From the NCBI GenBank assembly GCA_965247735.1, contig CBDFHN010000002.1, forward strand, positions 1,116,001 to 1,180,000: a DNA stretch of 64,000 bases. The letters are read 5' to 3'. This stretch comes from JAOXRU01 sp965247735. Lineage in GTDB: Bacteria; Bacteroidota; Bacteroidia; Flavobacteriales; Flavobacteriaceae. This document shows, one piece after another, positions 37,039 through 45,229 of this stretch. How positions within the stretch are numbered: the first letter of the stretch is position 1; the number at the start of each line of letters is the position of its first letter. A program made the translations under genes and the position numbers. The notes below the pieces were generated by a model, which was not told the origin of the DNA, did not search any database, and saw only the letters and a program-made list of their open reading frames with translations.

Positions 37039-37656
37039 ATGGATAGAAGAGATCTTTTAAAAACAATGTCGCTTTCTTTGGGCTATGCAATAGCTCCAAC
37101 TACCTTATTACAATTACTTAGCTCTTGTCAACAAGAAAAGCAACAAAAATGGACTCCCATTTTTCTAAAACAATCAGAGGCTTTTGTAGTTGAACATTTA
37201 GCAGCACTAATTTTACCAACTACAAAAACACCTGGAGCACTAGATGTTGATGTGCCACAATTTATAGATCTAATATTACATAAGGTTGTTCCTCCTGAAC
37301 TTAAATCAGATTTTAAAAAAGGAATGTCCTTATTTATTAAAAAATTCCAAACCATTTTTAAAAAAGAGATATCTGAAGGAGATGCCAACAATTTTGATAT
37401 AGTACTCTCTAGTTATTTTAAGATCTCCAAAAAAGATCAAAAAAGTATTTTTGAGCTATTAGCTCAAAAAGGTACTGTAAACACTCCTGACGTCTATTAT
37501 ATCTATAAATTTCTACTCTTTGTAAGAGAACACACTTTATTTGGATACTATACCTCTAAAAAAGTGGGTACAGAAATCTTAGACTACAACCCCATTCCCG
37601 GTTATTACGAAGCCTGTATACCTTTGGGAGATAATGATAATGCATCCGCTATTTAA
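37039..37656 (+). CDS. gluconate 2-dehydrogenase subunit 3 family protein
   Basis: The 205-residue small subunit that pairs with the GMC oxidoreductase. The N-terminus MDRRDLLKTMSLSLGYAIAP carries a twin-arginine motif, and a cysteine at about residue 30 (LLSSC) resembles a lipobox. The partner could thus hitch-hike through the Tat system and be tethered to the membrane. The domain core reads ALILPTTKTPGALDVDVPQFIDLIL and the end has FGYYTSKKVGTEILDYNPIPGYYEACIPL. The 2-base gap shows strict co-expression with the large subunit. Confidence 0.9.
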   Translation: MDRRDLLKTMSLSLGYAIAPTTLLQLLSSCQQEKQQKWTPIFLKQSEAFVVEHLAALILPTTKTPGALDVDVPQFIDLILHKVVPPELKSDFKKGMSLFIKKFQTIFKKEISEGDANNFDIVLSSYFKISKKDQKSIFELLAQKGTVNTPDVYYIYKFLLFVREHTLFGYYTSKKVGTEILDYNPIPGYYEACIPLGDNDNASAI

Positions 37657-37713
37657 ACAGGAAATGAGATGATAGATTAGGTTTTTCTTATACTCGTTCG
37701 CAACGACTATCTA

Positions 37714-38088
37714 CTATTTTCTTGAATGAAGTCCTATAGTATTTCCTTCTGTGTCCATTAACATAGCCACAAATCCAAATTCTCCTATGGACATTTTTGG
37801 CCTAATTATTTTTCCTCCTGCTTTTTCCACTCTGGATTCTTCCGTAATACAATCTGCAGATTCAAAATACACGACAGTATTATTACTATTTGCAGTCATA
37901 TCTTCTTTTTCAACTAATGCACCTGTAATATTAAGACCTTGATGATCAGAAGGAAAAGCAGATTGTTTTCCCCACGCTATTGGAAAATCAACAAGCTGAA
38001 TATTGAACACGGTTTCATAGAATTTTTTTGCACGTTCTAAGTTTGATACACTGATATCAAACCAGTTAACTGGATTTGTATTTTTCAT
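37714..38088 (-). CDS. VOC family protein (glyoxalase/bleomycin-resistance fold)
   Basis: A 124-residue protein with NPVNWFDISVSNLERAKKFYETVF at the start and FGFVAMLMDTEGNTIGLHS at the end, the paired beta-alpha modules of the vicinal-oxygen-chelate fold. The metal ligands of true glyoxalase I are not clearly all present, so the substrate is unknown. It lies 86 bases after the AraC-type gene on the same strand. VOC proteins next to AraC regulators are common in Bacteroidetes. Confidence 0.88.
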   Translation of the reverse strand: MKNTNPVNWFDISVSNLERAKKFYETVFNIQLVDFPIAWGKQSAFPSDHQGLNITGALVEKEDMTANSNNTVVYFESADCITEESRVEKAGGKIIRPKMSIGEFGFVAMLMDTEGNTIGLHSRK

Positions 38089-38174
38089 TTTTAACTTATT
38101 TTAAGTTCTGTTGCTAAATTGCACTACAAAGTTGCAGCGAATTTGAAACCTAAAATTGTAAAAATGGGACAAGT

Positions 38175-38990
38175 CTAATCTTTACTATCAAAAACCAAAG
38201 ACATTTTTAAACGATCACCATAAAACTCTTTGGGTGTTAATCCTGTAAACTCTTTGAATTCTTTAATAAAATGAGCTTGGTCGTAGTATTCGTTTTCGTA
38301 CGCCAAACTAGTAAGACTTGTAATATTTTCTGTTAGTAATACTTTGAGTGTTGCTTGCAATCTTACCGTTTTGGAAAGTTGCTTTGGGCTTAAACCAATA
38401 TCAGATAAAAACTTTCGTGATAATTGTCTACGGTTAATATTGTTTTGTTTGGAAAGTATATCAACAGAAAGCTGGCCGTTAGCTGTCAAAATAGTTTCAA
38501 CAGTAGATTTTACAATCTTGTCAATAATTTTAGAATCTTCAAGCCTTTTGAATAAAAAAGATTCTATCAAATTTATCCTTTCTGAAGTTATGTTTGTATT
38601 TAAAATTGCCAGTTCTATTTCCTGTCCCTCTTTCCCAAATAGCTTTTCCAATGGTACGGCTGTATTTTCCATCTCCTTTATTGGGAAGGTTGCAAAAGGT
38701 AAAAAACCATTTGGGTGAAAGCAAACAAAAAAAGTACCTGTTTCTCCTGTTGGTTCTACATCATACGGCCCTGTCAATTGTCCGATTACAAAACATCTTG
38801 GAAGGGAAATACCTTCTCCTTTCTCATTGTAGTGTCTATACAAGTCACCGTAGTGAAAAATCATTTTTATACAACCGTCTGGTACAATCGTATTTTTCTT
38901 TGGTGTTTTTTCTTTTGGAATATCCAATGTCCAATAACATTTTACAAGTTTAGCCAGATCTTGATGTGGTTGAAATATTTGGTGATTCAT
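38175..38990 (-). CDS. AraC family transcriptional regulator with DUF6597-type N-terminus
   Basis: A 271-residue regulator. The N-terminal sensor-like region starts FQPHQDLAKLVKCYWTLDIP and includes TIVPDGCIKMIFHYGD, as in AraC proteins that carry a DUF6597-type domain. The C-terminal double helix-turn-helix is at about 170-265 (INRRQLSRKFLSDIGLSPKQLSKTVRLQATLKVL, then LAYENEYYDQAHFIKEFKEFTGLTPKEFY). The adjacent VOC gene is its probable target. Confidence 0.9.
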   Translation of the reverse strand: MNHQIFQPHQDLAKLVKCYWTLDIPKEKTPKKNTIVPDGCIKMIFHYGDLYRHYNEKGEGISLPRCFVIGQLTGPYDVEPTGETGTFFVCFHPNGFLPFATFPIKEMENTAVPLEKLFGKEGQEIELAILNTNITSERINLIESFLFKRLEDSKIIDKIVKSTVETILTANGQLSVDILSKQNNINRRQLSRKFLSDIGLSPKQLSKTVRLQATLKVLLTENITSLTSLAYENEYYDQAHFIKEFKEFTGLTPKEFYGDRLKMSLVFDSKD

Positions 38991-39401
38991 TGGTTACATT
39001 TTTTTGCGCTCATTTGAAGTATCAAACATAATCAGAGATATTCCATACCCTACATTAGTACTTAAAGATAACTAATTAAGTAAAATAAAGCTATCTCGTG
39101 TTGTTTTATTTGGACAATTTTTGCCGCCTAAGCACATTACAAATGCTTTGTTCATATTGTCATTTGTTATCACTTTGCTCAAACTAGCTTCAGGAAGGTT
39201 TCTACTTACGTAAGAATGATATTGATATAAAGTATCTAACCCTGTAATTTTAAAAGAATTAACCGACCAATAATCCTAGTTCACCTGTTTCAGCAAGAAA
39301 AGCATAAAGAACAAAATCATTATTCACGATATTGTTCTAACTTTAAAGACGACAAATTACTAGAATTGACGAATTATAATCCAAATTAAAAACCCTTCAA
39401 A
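38991..39401. other. intergenic stretch with a degenerate coding remnant
   Basis: No intact gene. The minus strand is open from 39275 to 39072 (see the separate entry). To the right, a short inverted repeat (AGAACAA at 39308-39314, TTGTTCT at 39332-39338) lies upstream of the TlpA-like gene. Confidence 0.4.
39072..39275 (-). pseudogene. degenerate C-terminal coding remnant
   Basis: A minus-strand frame of 67 codons without a start. Its composition looks coding (DYWSVNSFKITGLDTLYQY... ending TRDSFILLN and a stop) and it is interrupted upstream by a TAG at 39276-39278. The segment LSKVITNDNMNKAFV resembles a minus-strand reading at about 42260-42315 (LSIVVIRDNINKEFV). It is therefore probably the end of an inactivated gene whose relatives also left debris in the accessory region. 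The family is not recognised. Confidence 0.4.
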
Positions 39402-40616
39402 ATGCGATATCTAAGTGTATGCTTACTATCATTAGTTATGTTCTCATGCCAGAATACAACCAAAGTACAAAAACTTAAAACTGGAACATATAGAGCCGTT
39501 TTAACTATTCAGGATAATGAAGAATTGCCATTTGTTTTTGAAGTAAAATCACCTACTGAATTAACTGTTTTTAATGCTGAAGAAGTAATTGAAGTCGATG
39601 AAATTGAATATAAAAACGATTCTATCTTTATTAAAATGCCAGTGTTCGAAGGTTATATTGCGGCTGTGTTTGAAGGAAACAATCTAAAAGGTAGTTTTAT
39701 AAAAGAGAGTTTAGATCGTGTAGTAACATTCTATGCCGAATTTAATAACAATAGTAGATTTGACCTAGAATCAGAAGCCTCACAAAACGTTACAGGAATT
39801 TGGGAAACTGTTTTTAGTAAAGGAATTACAGGTGATGAATATATTGCCAAAGGAATTTTTAAGCAGGAAGGAAATAAAATAACAGGGACTTTTAGAACCA
39901 CAACTGGTGATTATCGTTATCTCGAAGGGCAAATGAAAGGAGATATTATGAAACTTTCTACCTTTGATGGAGCACATGCATTTTTATTCACAGCAAAAGT
40001 ATCAGATTCTACACTAGAAGGCACTTTCTATTCTGGTAACCATTGGAAAGAACCTTTTGTTGCTAAACGTAATAAAACATACAAATTACCAAATGCAGAT
40101 AAACTCACTTTTTTAAAGGAAGGATATGAGCAACTAGAATTTTCTTTCCCTAATAAAAATGGAACTCTTGTTTCACTTGATGATAACCGTTTTAAAAACA
40201 AAGTTGTGGTGGTACAGATTATGGGAACTTGGTGTCCTAATTGCTTAGATGAAAGTAAATATTATACTGAGTTTTATAAAAACAATAAAGACAAGGGAGT
40301 AGAAATTGTAGCACTCGCTTTTGAGTATGCAAAGACCAAAGAAAAAGCATTCAATCGCATAGATCGCTTACAGACTAACGTTGGTATTAACTATCCAATA
40401 CTTCTAGCCCAATTCGGAACCTCTGATAAAGCTAAAGCACAAGAAAAATTACCAATGCTCAATCATGTATTGTCCTATCCAACATCAATATTTATTGATA
40501 AAAAAGGTAAGGTACGTAAAATTCATACCGGTTTTAATGGTCCTGCCACTGGTGAAAAACATATGGAATTTAAAGCTGAATTTGAACGTTTTATAGCTGT
40601 GCTTTTAGCTGAGTAA
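39402..40616 (+). CDS. TlpA-like thioredoxin-fold lipoprotein
   Basis: A 404-residue envelope protein. The lipoprotein signal MRYLSVCLLSLVMFSC is followed by a beta-rich domain of about 230 residues (two similar halves, KTGTYRAVLTIQDNEELPFVFEV and VTGIWETVF...GTFRTTTGDYRYLEGQ). A thioredoxin fold (about 250-400) comes next, with the redox motif GTWCPNC near residues 276-282 and SYPTSIFIDKKGKVRKIHTGF. It probably reduces or oxidises disulfides, or moves electrons, at the periplasmic face. It stands alone on the plus strand. Confidence 0.87.
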   Translation: MRYLSVCLLSLVMFSCQNTTKVQKLKTGTYRAVLTIQDNEELPFVFEVKSPTELTVFNAEEVIEVDEIEYKNDSIFIKMPVFEGYIAAVFEGNNLKGSFIKESLDRVVTFYAEFNNNSRFDLESEASQNVTGIWETVFSKGITGDEYIAKGIFKQEGNKITGTFRTTTGDYRYLEGQMKGDIMKLSTFDGAHAFLFTAKVSDSTLEGTFYSGNHWKEPFVAKRNKTYKLPNADKLTFLKEGYEQLEFSFPNKNGTLVSLDDNRFKNKVVVVQIMGTWCPNCLDESKYYTEFYKNNKDKGVEIVALAFEYAKTKEKAFNRIDRLQTNVGINYPILLAQFGTSDKAKAQEKLPMLNHVLSYPTSIFIDKKGKVRKIHTGFNGPATGEKHMEFKAEFERFIAVLLAE

Positions 40617-40792
40617 AACATTGAACTTATTGATTTTTAATACAGTGCTTGGCAGTAGCTTTTATTTCTTTTTTGTATTTTTTTAAAATTCTCCATACCA
40701 ACGTAAGATTACAATTTATGGTTGATCTTTAGTTAAAAACCAATCACTTTTGATGCTGCTAGTTTTGAAACAATTGAAGTTAAATTTCACAA

Positions 40793-41383
40793 CTATTTCC
40801 TATTGTTTTTTATATATTCCGTTGGATTTAAATATCCATTCGTATCAGAAGAATATCCGCCTCCTATTGGCAGTCCAATCTGATTTCTCAATTCCAAATG
40901 TAAATGTGCTAGATATTGTCCATTATTATTTCCAATTGTTCCAATCTTATCTCCTTTATTTACATATGTTCCTTTTTTCACATTGATTTTATTACAATGG
41001 GCATAAAGAGACTCTACTTGTTTGTTTTCGTTTATATAATGTACAATTCTAATAACATTTCCCCAACCTCCTTCTATGTTTTCTGCAAATGAAACATATC
41101 CATTTGCAATAGCATATATTGGTTGACCAAAATCAGTATTCCCTCCATTAATGCCATTCCAATCTTCGCCTAAATGATTGTTTTCTGTAAACTTCTGAGC
41201 ATTATAATATCCTTTTGCATTGGGCTTACCAACAGGGAAGTCAAATCCATTTGTAAATTTTATTGAATCCGTTACTTTAACTACAATGTTATTTGGAGTT
41301 ATTTCTTTTACCTTATTTTTAATTTTTGGCTTGCAACTAAAAATTCCAATTGATACTATTAAAATAAAAAGTATGTTTTTCAT
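40793..41383 (-). CDS. M23 family metallopeptidase lipoprotein
   Basis: A 196-residue lipoprotein (MKNILFILIVSIGIFSC) with a LytM/M23 peptidase domain. The zinc ligands are visible: H70 and D74 in HLGED and H162 in HLHLEL, with H160 and the catalytic H129 in YAHC. It would cut peptide cross-links in peptidoglycan. It is the last of the minus-strand genes that sit between related spacers. Its upstream spacer (41384-41647) carries the shared CAAATATAAAAAACA motif, so it probably has its own promoter. Confidence 0.9.
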   Translation of the reverse strand: MKNILFILIVSIGIFSCKPKIKNKVKEITPNNIVVKVTDSIKFTNGFDFPVGKPNAKGYYNAQKFTENNHLGEDWNGINGGNTDFGQPIYAIANGYVSFAENIEGGWGNVIRIVHYINENKQVESLYAHCNKINVKKGTYVNKGDKIGTIGNNNGQYLAHLHLELRNQIGLPIGGGYSSDTNGYLNPTEYIKNNRK

Positions 41384-41647
41384 AATTGTTAGTACAAATA
41401 TCTTAACGTAGCATTGCGTATAGCTACTTTATTCTTATATCAAATATAAAAAACATATAACCAGTATTCATAAAAACAGAAAAATATCATAGCCATACAT
41501 ATATGCAATTTGTTGCTGATGATTTATAATCTGTGATCAGACACAATATTCTTCAATAAAACTTCTTTATTTGTACTTACTCATAGTCGACGAGGAGTAC
41601 AATGCTGCACTAACTCTAGAATGGCAATATCTAAGCGATCGAGATTT
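41384..41647 (-). repeat. related cassette spacer (S6)
   Basis: Carries CAAATATAAAAAACA at 41451-41465, read as TATATTTG on the minus strand, which fits the TAnnTTTG promoter box of the M23 gene. The left half of the minus-strand order shares GTGATCAGACACAA and ATTCTTCAATA with the spacer at 47611-47869, and TATCTAAGCGATC with the spacer at 48920-49244. Confidence 0.65.
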
Positions 41648-42151
41648 TTAATTCAAATATGTAACTATTGCTTCATTATTTCTCACTGCCTTTTTATAAA
41701 AATCTATAAATTCCTCAAAACTTTCAATTAGAAATTTGTGAGATTCTGATTCAGTCCAAATCTCTGGATAAATTCCCATTTCGTTCATTTCAGTACCATT
41801 AATCTTACCTTTTAAAATTTCGCCTGTTATTTTTTCCAATGCGGAATATGTCTCTTTAACTTGGTTTGGGTTCAGATATTGAGCTGGACCATATCCTAGA
41901 TCTTGTTCCACATCAATAATTTGAAAACTAAAAAGTGCTCTTTGTAATTCATTTGGTTCGTTTTCAAGCCCACCAATTATTTCTCCAGTTAGAATATAAT
42001 TAATTCCGTCCCAAGATTTATCTAAGTCAAGAAACCAATCAGCTTCATAACTTTCGTCATCATATATTTTATTTTCAAGTATTTCAGAGTCCTTCAGAAA
42101 AGTGTTTAATTCTTCCTCAGATACTCTTATAACATTGCCAATCATTCCCAT
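41648..42151 (-). CDS. DUF1877 (YfbM-like) family protein
   Basis: A 167-residue soluble protein. It opens MGMIGNVIRVSEEELNTFL and contains DLDKSWDGINYILTGE and GYGPAQYLNPNQVKETYSALEKI, the conserved blocks of DUF1877, the family of E. coli YfbM. Function unknown. DUF1877 genes are frequent in accessory and polymorphic-toxin-related regions. It is a single-gene unit between two related spacers. Confidence 0.88.
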   Translation of the reverse strand: MGMIGNVIRVSEEELNTFLKDSEILENKIYDDESYEADWFLDLDKSWDGINYILTGEIIGGLENEPNELQRALFSFQIIDVEQDLGYGPAQYLNPNQVKETYSALEKITGEILKGKINGTEMNEMGIYPEIWTESESHKFLIESFEEFIDFYKKAVRNNEAIVTYLN

Positions 42152-42360
42152 ATTTCAATTTCGTTTAAACTATTTATCCCTCTTACATCAATCCAAATAT
42201 AAAAAACATTCCTATTTGGTACTCGTTTATAACAAATACCTATCATATTATTGTTTACCCGCGTTACAAACTCCTTGTTAATATTGTCACGAATTACCAC
42301 TATGCTCAGAACAAACACAAGAGGAATCATCTATTTATTAGGTATAAGGGCGTAATTATA
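42152..42360 (-). repeat. related cassette spacer (S7)
   Basis: Contains CAAATATAAAAAACA at 42194-42208 (minus-strand promoter-like TATATTTG) 43 bases upstream of the DUF1877 start. It also holds a stretch at about 42262-42315 related to 39131-39190 (GCGTTACAAACTCCTTG against ACATTACAAATGCTTTG). The 62-codon minus frame over it (42142-42330) looks like repeat sequence, not a gene. Confidence 0.6.
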
Positions 42361-42645
42361 ACACTATTTTTACAAGATAGTACTTATTTTGAGTCTGCTA
42401 ATGATTATATTATTGTTCACAAAAAACCAAAAACATTTAACACTAACTTCTCTAAAAAATGGAGAAAAACTTCCCAAAAAGGACTTTTTAAATGTTCACC
42501 GCTCTTTTTTAATACATCTTCAGCATATTGAAAAACAGAAAGGAATTTAACTCATATTGAAAGTAAGAAAATTCAAATCTATAAGAATTATAAAAACGAA
42601 GTCTTTCAAAAAATCATTGACGACAAATTAATACAAAGTAGCTAA
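42361..42645 (+). pseudogene. LytTR response-regulator remnant (C-terminal DNA-binding domain)
   Basis: Three overlapping plus-strand frames together give a LytTR domain: STYFESANDYIIVHKKPKT (from 42379), then after a shift HLTLTSLKNGEKLPKKDF with LNVHRSFLIHLQHIEK, and after another shift LTHIESKKIQIYKNYKNEVF, ending at a TAA at 42643-42645. At least two frameshifts and no receiver domain: a dead fragment. Its orientation is opposite to the live genes around it. Confidence 0.75.
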
Positions 42646-42652
42646 GATGGTG

Positions 42653-42692
42653 AAAAAAGAAAAACGTGGGAAAAACAAAAACATCTCCCACG
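42653..42692 (-). terminator. rho-independent terminator of the S41 peptidase gene
   Basis: CGTGGGA (42665-42671) pairs with TCCCACG (42686-42692). Read on the minus strand the stem is followed by TTTTTCTTTTTTC (42652-42664). Confidence 0.7.
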
Positions 42693-42750
42693 GTCTCTAC
42701 CTAAAGTGACTGTAAAAAAACAATCATATATCACAATTATTAACCCTAGC

Positions 42751-43794
42751 CTATAAGCCTTCTAACTCTATTATAGCACGCTCAATTACTTCGTCTTTAG
42801 TTATGTCTTCTAGATTAAGGGTTACTGGAATATCTGGATCCACACCATCATTTATATGTCTTTCTTTTGCATCGATAAATTCGCTGGTTGACAAAACCCA
42901 ATACCAACCATTTGCCAAATAACCATCCGAAATAGAACCGCTTCCTCCACCAGAGCGCTGTCCCACGGTTTTAATTCTTTCAATAGGATCTACATTATAC
43001 AGAAACGTAGTAGAAGCACTATATACATTTCTATCTGTTAACACCATAACAGGTTTTAAGTATTTGTTTTCACTTGAAGCTGGACGTAAATAGGATTTAC
43101 TACTGGAAAAATCAGTAGCATTTGGTCCTGTTTTAAAGCGTTCGTAGCCAACATAAATAGTTTGATCTGTAAAGTAGGATGCAAATTTAGTTGACAAAAT
43201 AGGATCACCTCCAGTATTACCACGTAAGTCTAAAACTAGACCCTTGGTATCTTTTAGTTTTATGAAAATATTCTCAATTTCTTCATCAGAGATTTCTATA
43301 AGCCAAGAATAAATACCAAGATATCCAATATCTGGATCTTCTGGAAGAGTACCTATTATCCCCTTATAATCTAAAATATATTCAAGGCTACTTTCCAAAT
43401 ATGGATGATAGCTATATGAAAAAACACCTTCATCAAAACCAGCCTCATACCCTTCATTAAAATCAAACCATACACTCATGGTTGATTCAGTTTGGCCCTC
43501 ACTGGTTTCATGCAATGAAGAGTGTCCATCTCTTAAATTTTCTGTTAACTCACCAAGTATATTAAATAATTCTTTATCATTCGTTTTATTAGTTATAGTA
43601 GCGCGTAGGTCATTTTTTAATGTTTCAAAATCAATATTTTGAAAATCTAACATGGCATGCTTCTCCTCAATCAACTTGCTATACTCATCAAATATAGATA
43701 CTGCATCGGTATTTGGGTTTGGCTCCATTGCTATTTTTTCGCAAGAACCAGTCATAATCAATAAAAAAAGAAGGCTTGTTTGTATATATTTCAT
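42751..43794 (-). CDS. S41 family peptidase lipoprotein (C-terminal-processing protease type)
   Basis: A 347-residue lipoprotein (signal MKYIQTSLLFLLIMTGSC). The S41 catalytic core is at about 150-330: GYLGIYSW, KGLVLDLRGNTGGDP, VYVG-like strands, then the nucleophile segment TDRNVYSASTTFLY and GGGSGSISDGYLANGWYWVLS. It has no obvious PDZ domain, as in the short tricorn-like Bacteroidetes forms. It probably degrades unfolded envelope proteins or peptides. The 34-base gap to the upstream outer membrane protein gene on the same strand suggests co-transcription. Confidence 0.88.
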   Translation of the reverse strand: MKYIQTSLLFLLIMTGSCEKIAMEPNPNTDAVSIFDEYSKLIEEKHAMLDFQNIDFETLKNDLRATITNKTNDKELFNILGELTENLRDGHSSLHETSEGQTESTMSVWFDFNEGYEAGFDEGVFSYSYHPYLESSLEYILDYKGIIGTLPEDPDIGYLGIYSWLIEISDEEIENIFIKLKDTKGLVLDLRGNTGGDPILSTKFASYFTDQTIYVGYERFKTGPNATDFSSSKSYLRPASSENKYLKPVMVLTDRNVYSASTTFLYNVDPIERIKTVGQRSGGGSGSISDGYLANGWYWVLSTSEFIDAKERHINDGVDPDIPVTLNLEDITKDEVIERAIIELEGL

Positions 43795-43828
43795 AGTACT
43801 ATTTTATTTTAATTAAATGTTCACAAAG

Positions 43829-44605
43829 TTATTTAGACTTATTAATAATGTTGAAACGTACAGATAAGGAGTGTATGCCATATGTGCTTGGATAGTGTTT
43901 AGTTTCCTGAAACTTTCTTAAATGCCATTGGTATGCAACAGAAAAACGATTTGATACTTGATAACGAATATTTGTTCTGACTTGAAAATGGTTAGGTATA
44001 GTCTTTAATTGGTAATACTTAAGATCAAAACGATTATTTAGGACATCATTCTGATAATCAAAATCCCCATTTTCCAAGATAATTTGTGAAGTATTATATG
44101 CAAATCCAGGAGTTTCCATAAAGTAAGAAACTAATCCTAAGTCTAGACCAAATCTAATTTTTTTATAACTGTAGACTCCAGAAGCCCAAAGTGTACTCCC
44201 AACAATATCACTTGTTTTATTATTACGTAAACCGTCAAAATCTTTTGAATATATATCTAGCACATCCCAAGTTATCCCCACATATAATCGATCTTTTATT
44301 TTTCTCAAATACAGTGCTTGTAAGGTTAAATTTTTAGTTATGGCATCGCCAGAACTATGTGTCGAGGGTTTTTCATTGGTTATCATAAACTGCAGGTTTA
44401 CTCCCCATATACTTTTTGGGCTTTCTCTTAGATATCCTAGTCCATATTTACTGCCAAATCCACTATATATTACATCAGAATATTCGGTGTTTTGAAAAGT
44501 AGAATAACTAGCTCCTGCTTCAACATAAAGTTTGGTTTTTTTTTGTGCCTGCAATCCTGAAAAACATATTACAGCTAGAAACAAGGTTAAAAAAATTTCT
44601 TTCAT
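43829..44605 (-). CDS. predicted outer membrane beta-barrel protein
   Basis: A 258-residue protein with signal peptide MKEIFLTLFLAVICFSGLQAQ. Alternating amphipathic strands follow (KLYVEAGASYSTF, IWGVNLQFMIT, RLYVGITWDVLDIY, IRFGLDLGLVSYF) and the C-terminus HSLSVRFNIINKSK is strand-like. No named family is recognised. It is followed by the S41 peptidase gene and probably shares its transcript. Confidence 0.65.
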   Translation of the reverse strand: MKEIFLTLFLAVICFSGLQAQKKTKLYVEAGASYSTFQNTEYSDVIYSGFGSKYGLGYLRESPKSIWGVNLQFMITNEKPSTHSSGDAITKNLTLQALYLRKIKDRLYVGITWDVLDIYSKDFDGLRNNKTSDIVGSTLWASGVYSYKKIRFGLDLGLVSYFMETPGFAYNTSQIILENGDFDYQNDVLNNRFDLKYYQLKTIPNHFQVRTNIRYQVSNRFSVAYQWHLRKFQETKHYPSTYGIHSLSVRFNIINKSK

Positions 44606-45229
44606 AATTTTATTTTTTTTATCATTTTAAATTCCCTTTTTTGTGTGTGGAAGGAATATAGATTCTAATGTGATTTTGCCGCATTAGTAAGATTAAGCCT
44701 TTAATCTACATGACAAATATTTCCAATAAAAACTTTGGTGTACAAAGAAAAAAGAAAGTTTTATGTTTGGAATTCCGATTTCCAGACTCCTTAATTAATA
44801 AGATTAAACACAATATTACCTTTTCCAGAATCCCTACTCAATACCCCTCTTTAACGCTGGTTATTTCTTTTAATAAAAGCATGCCTTTCCTATCTTTTGA
44901 AACAGAAAAATCATTGAAAATAATATGGTTTTGTTAGCCTAAGTTTTCGACTGGAATTAGCCACAACTGCTTTTACAACTCATTTCAAAAAGTGATATTA
45001 AAGTAATTTTCCTTTTTTTAGGAAACAGATATAGTTGTTTTACGATTACTAGCTAGGTATCCAAAATTGAAAAAATGTTTTGTTTTTTGACAACTACTTT
45101 TTAATCACGTAAGTTTTTTAAAAGATAACAATCACTTAAAAAAAGTACCTAATAAAGCCTTAGCGATTAAAAAAAACTGAAGAAGTAAATAAATTGAAGG
45201 GATTAAACGTATAAGAATTATTTACAGAT
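44606..45229. other. 624-base intergenic stretch
   Basis: No supported gene, hairpin or copy of the spacer motif. A 75-codon plus-strand frame (44710-44937) has low-complexity, unconvincing composition and no promoter. Confidence 0.4.

Noticed and set aside
39308..39338. Inverted repeat AGAACAA/TTGTTCT as a regulator site
   Set aside because: Only 7 bp with a 17-base gap; expected by chance in AT-rich DNA.
42142..42330. 62-codon minus-strand ORF overlapping the DUF1877 start
   Set aside because: It is a translation of the cassette spacer (including the shared CAAATATAAAAAACA motif) and not a separate gene.
44710..44937. 75-codon plus-strand ORF in the gap before the membrane AraC gene
   Set aside because: Composition is not protein-like, there is no promoter or neighbour on that strand, and no family is recognised.
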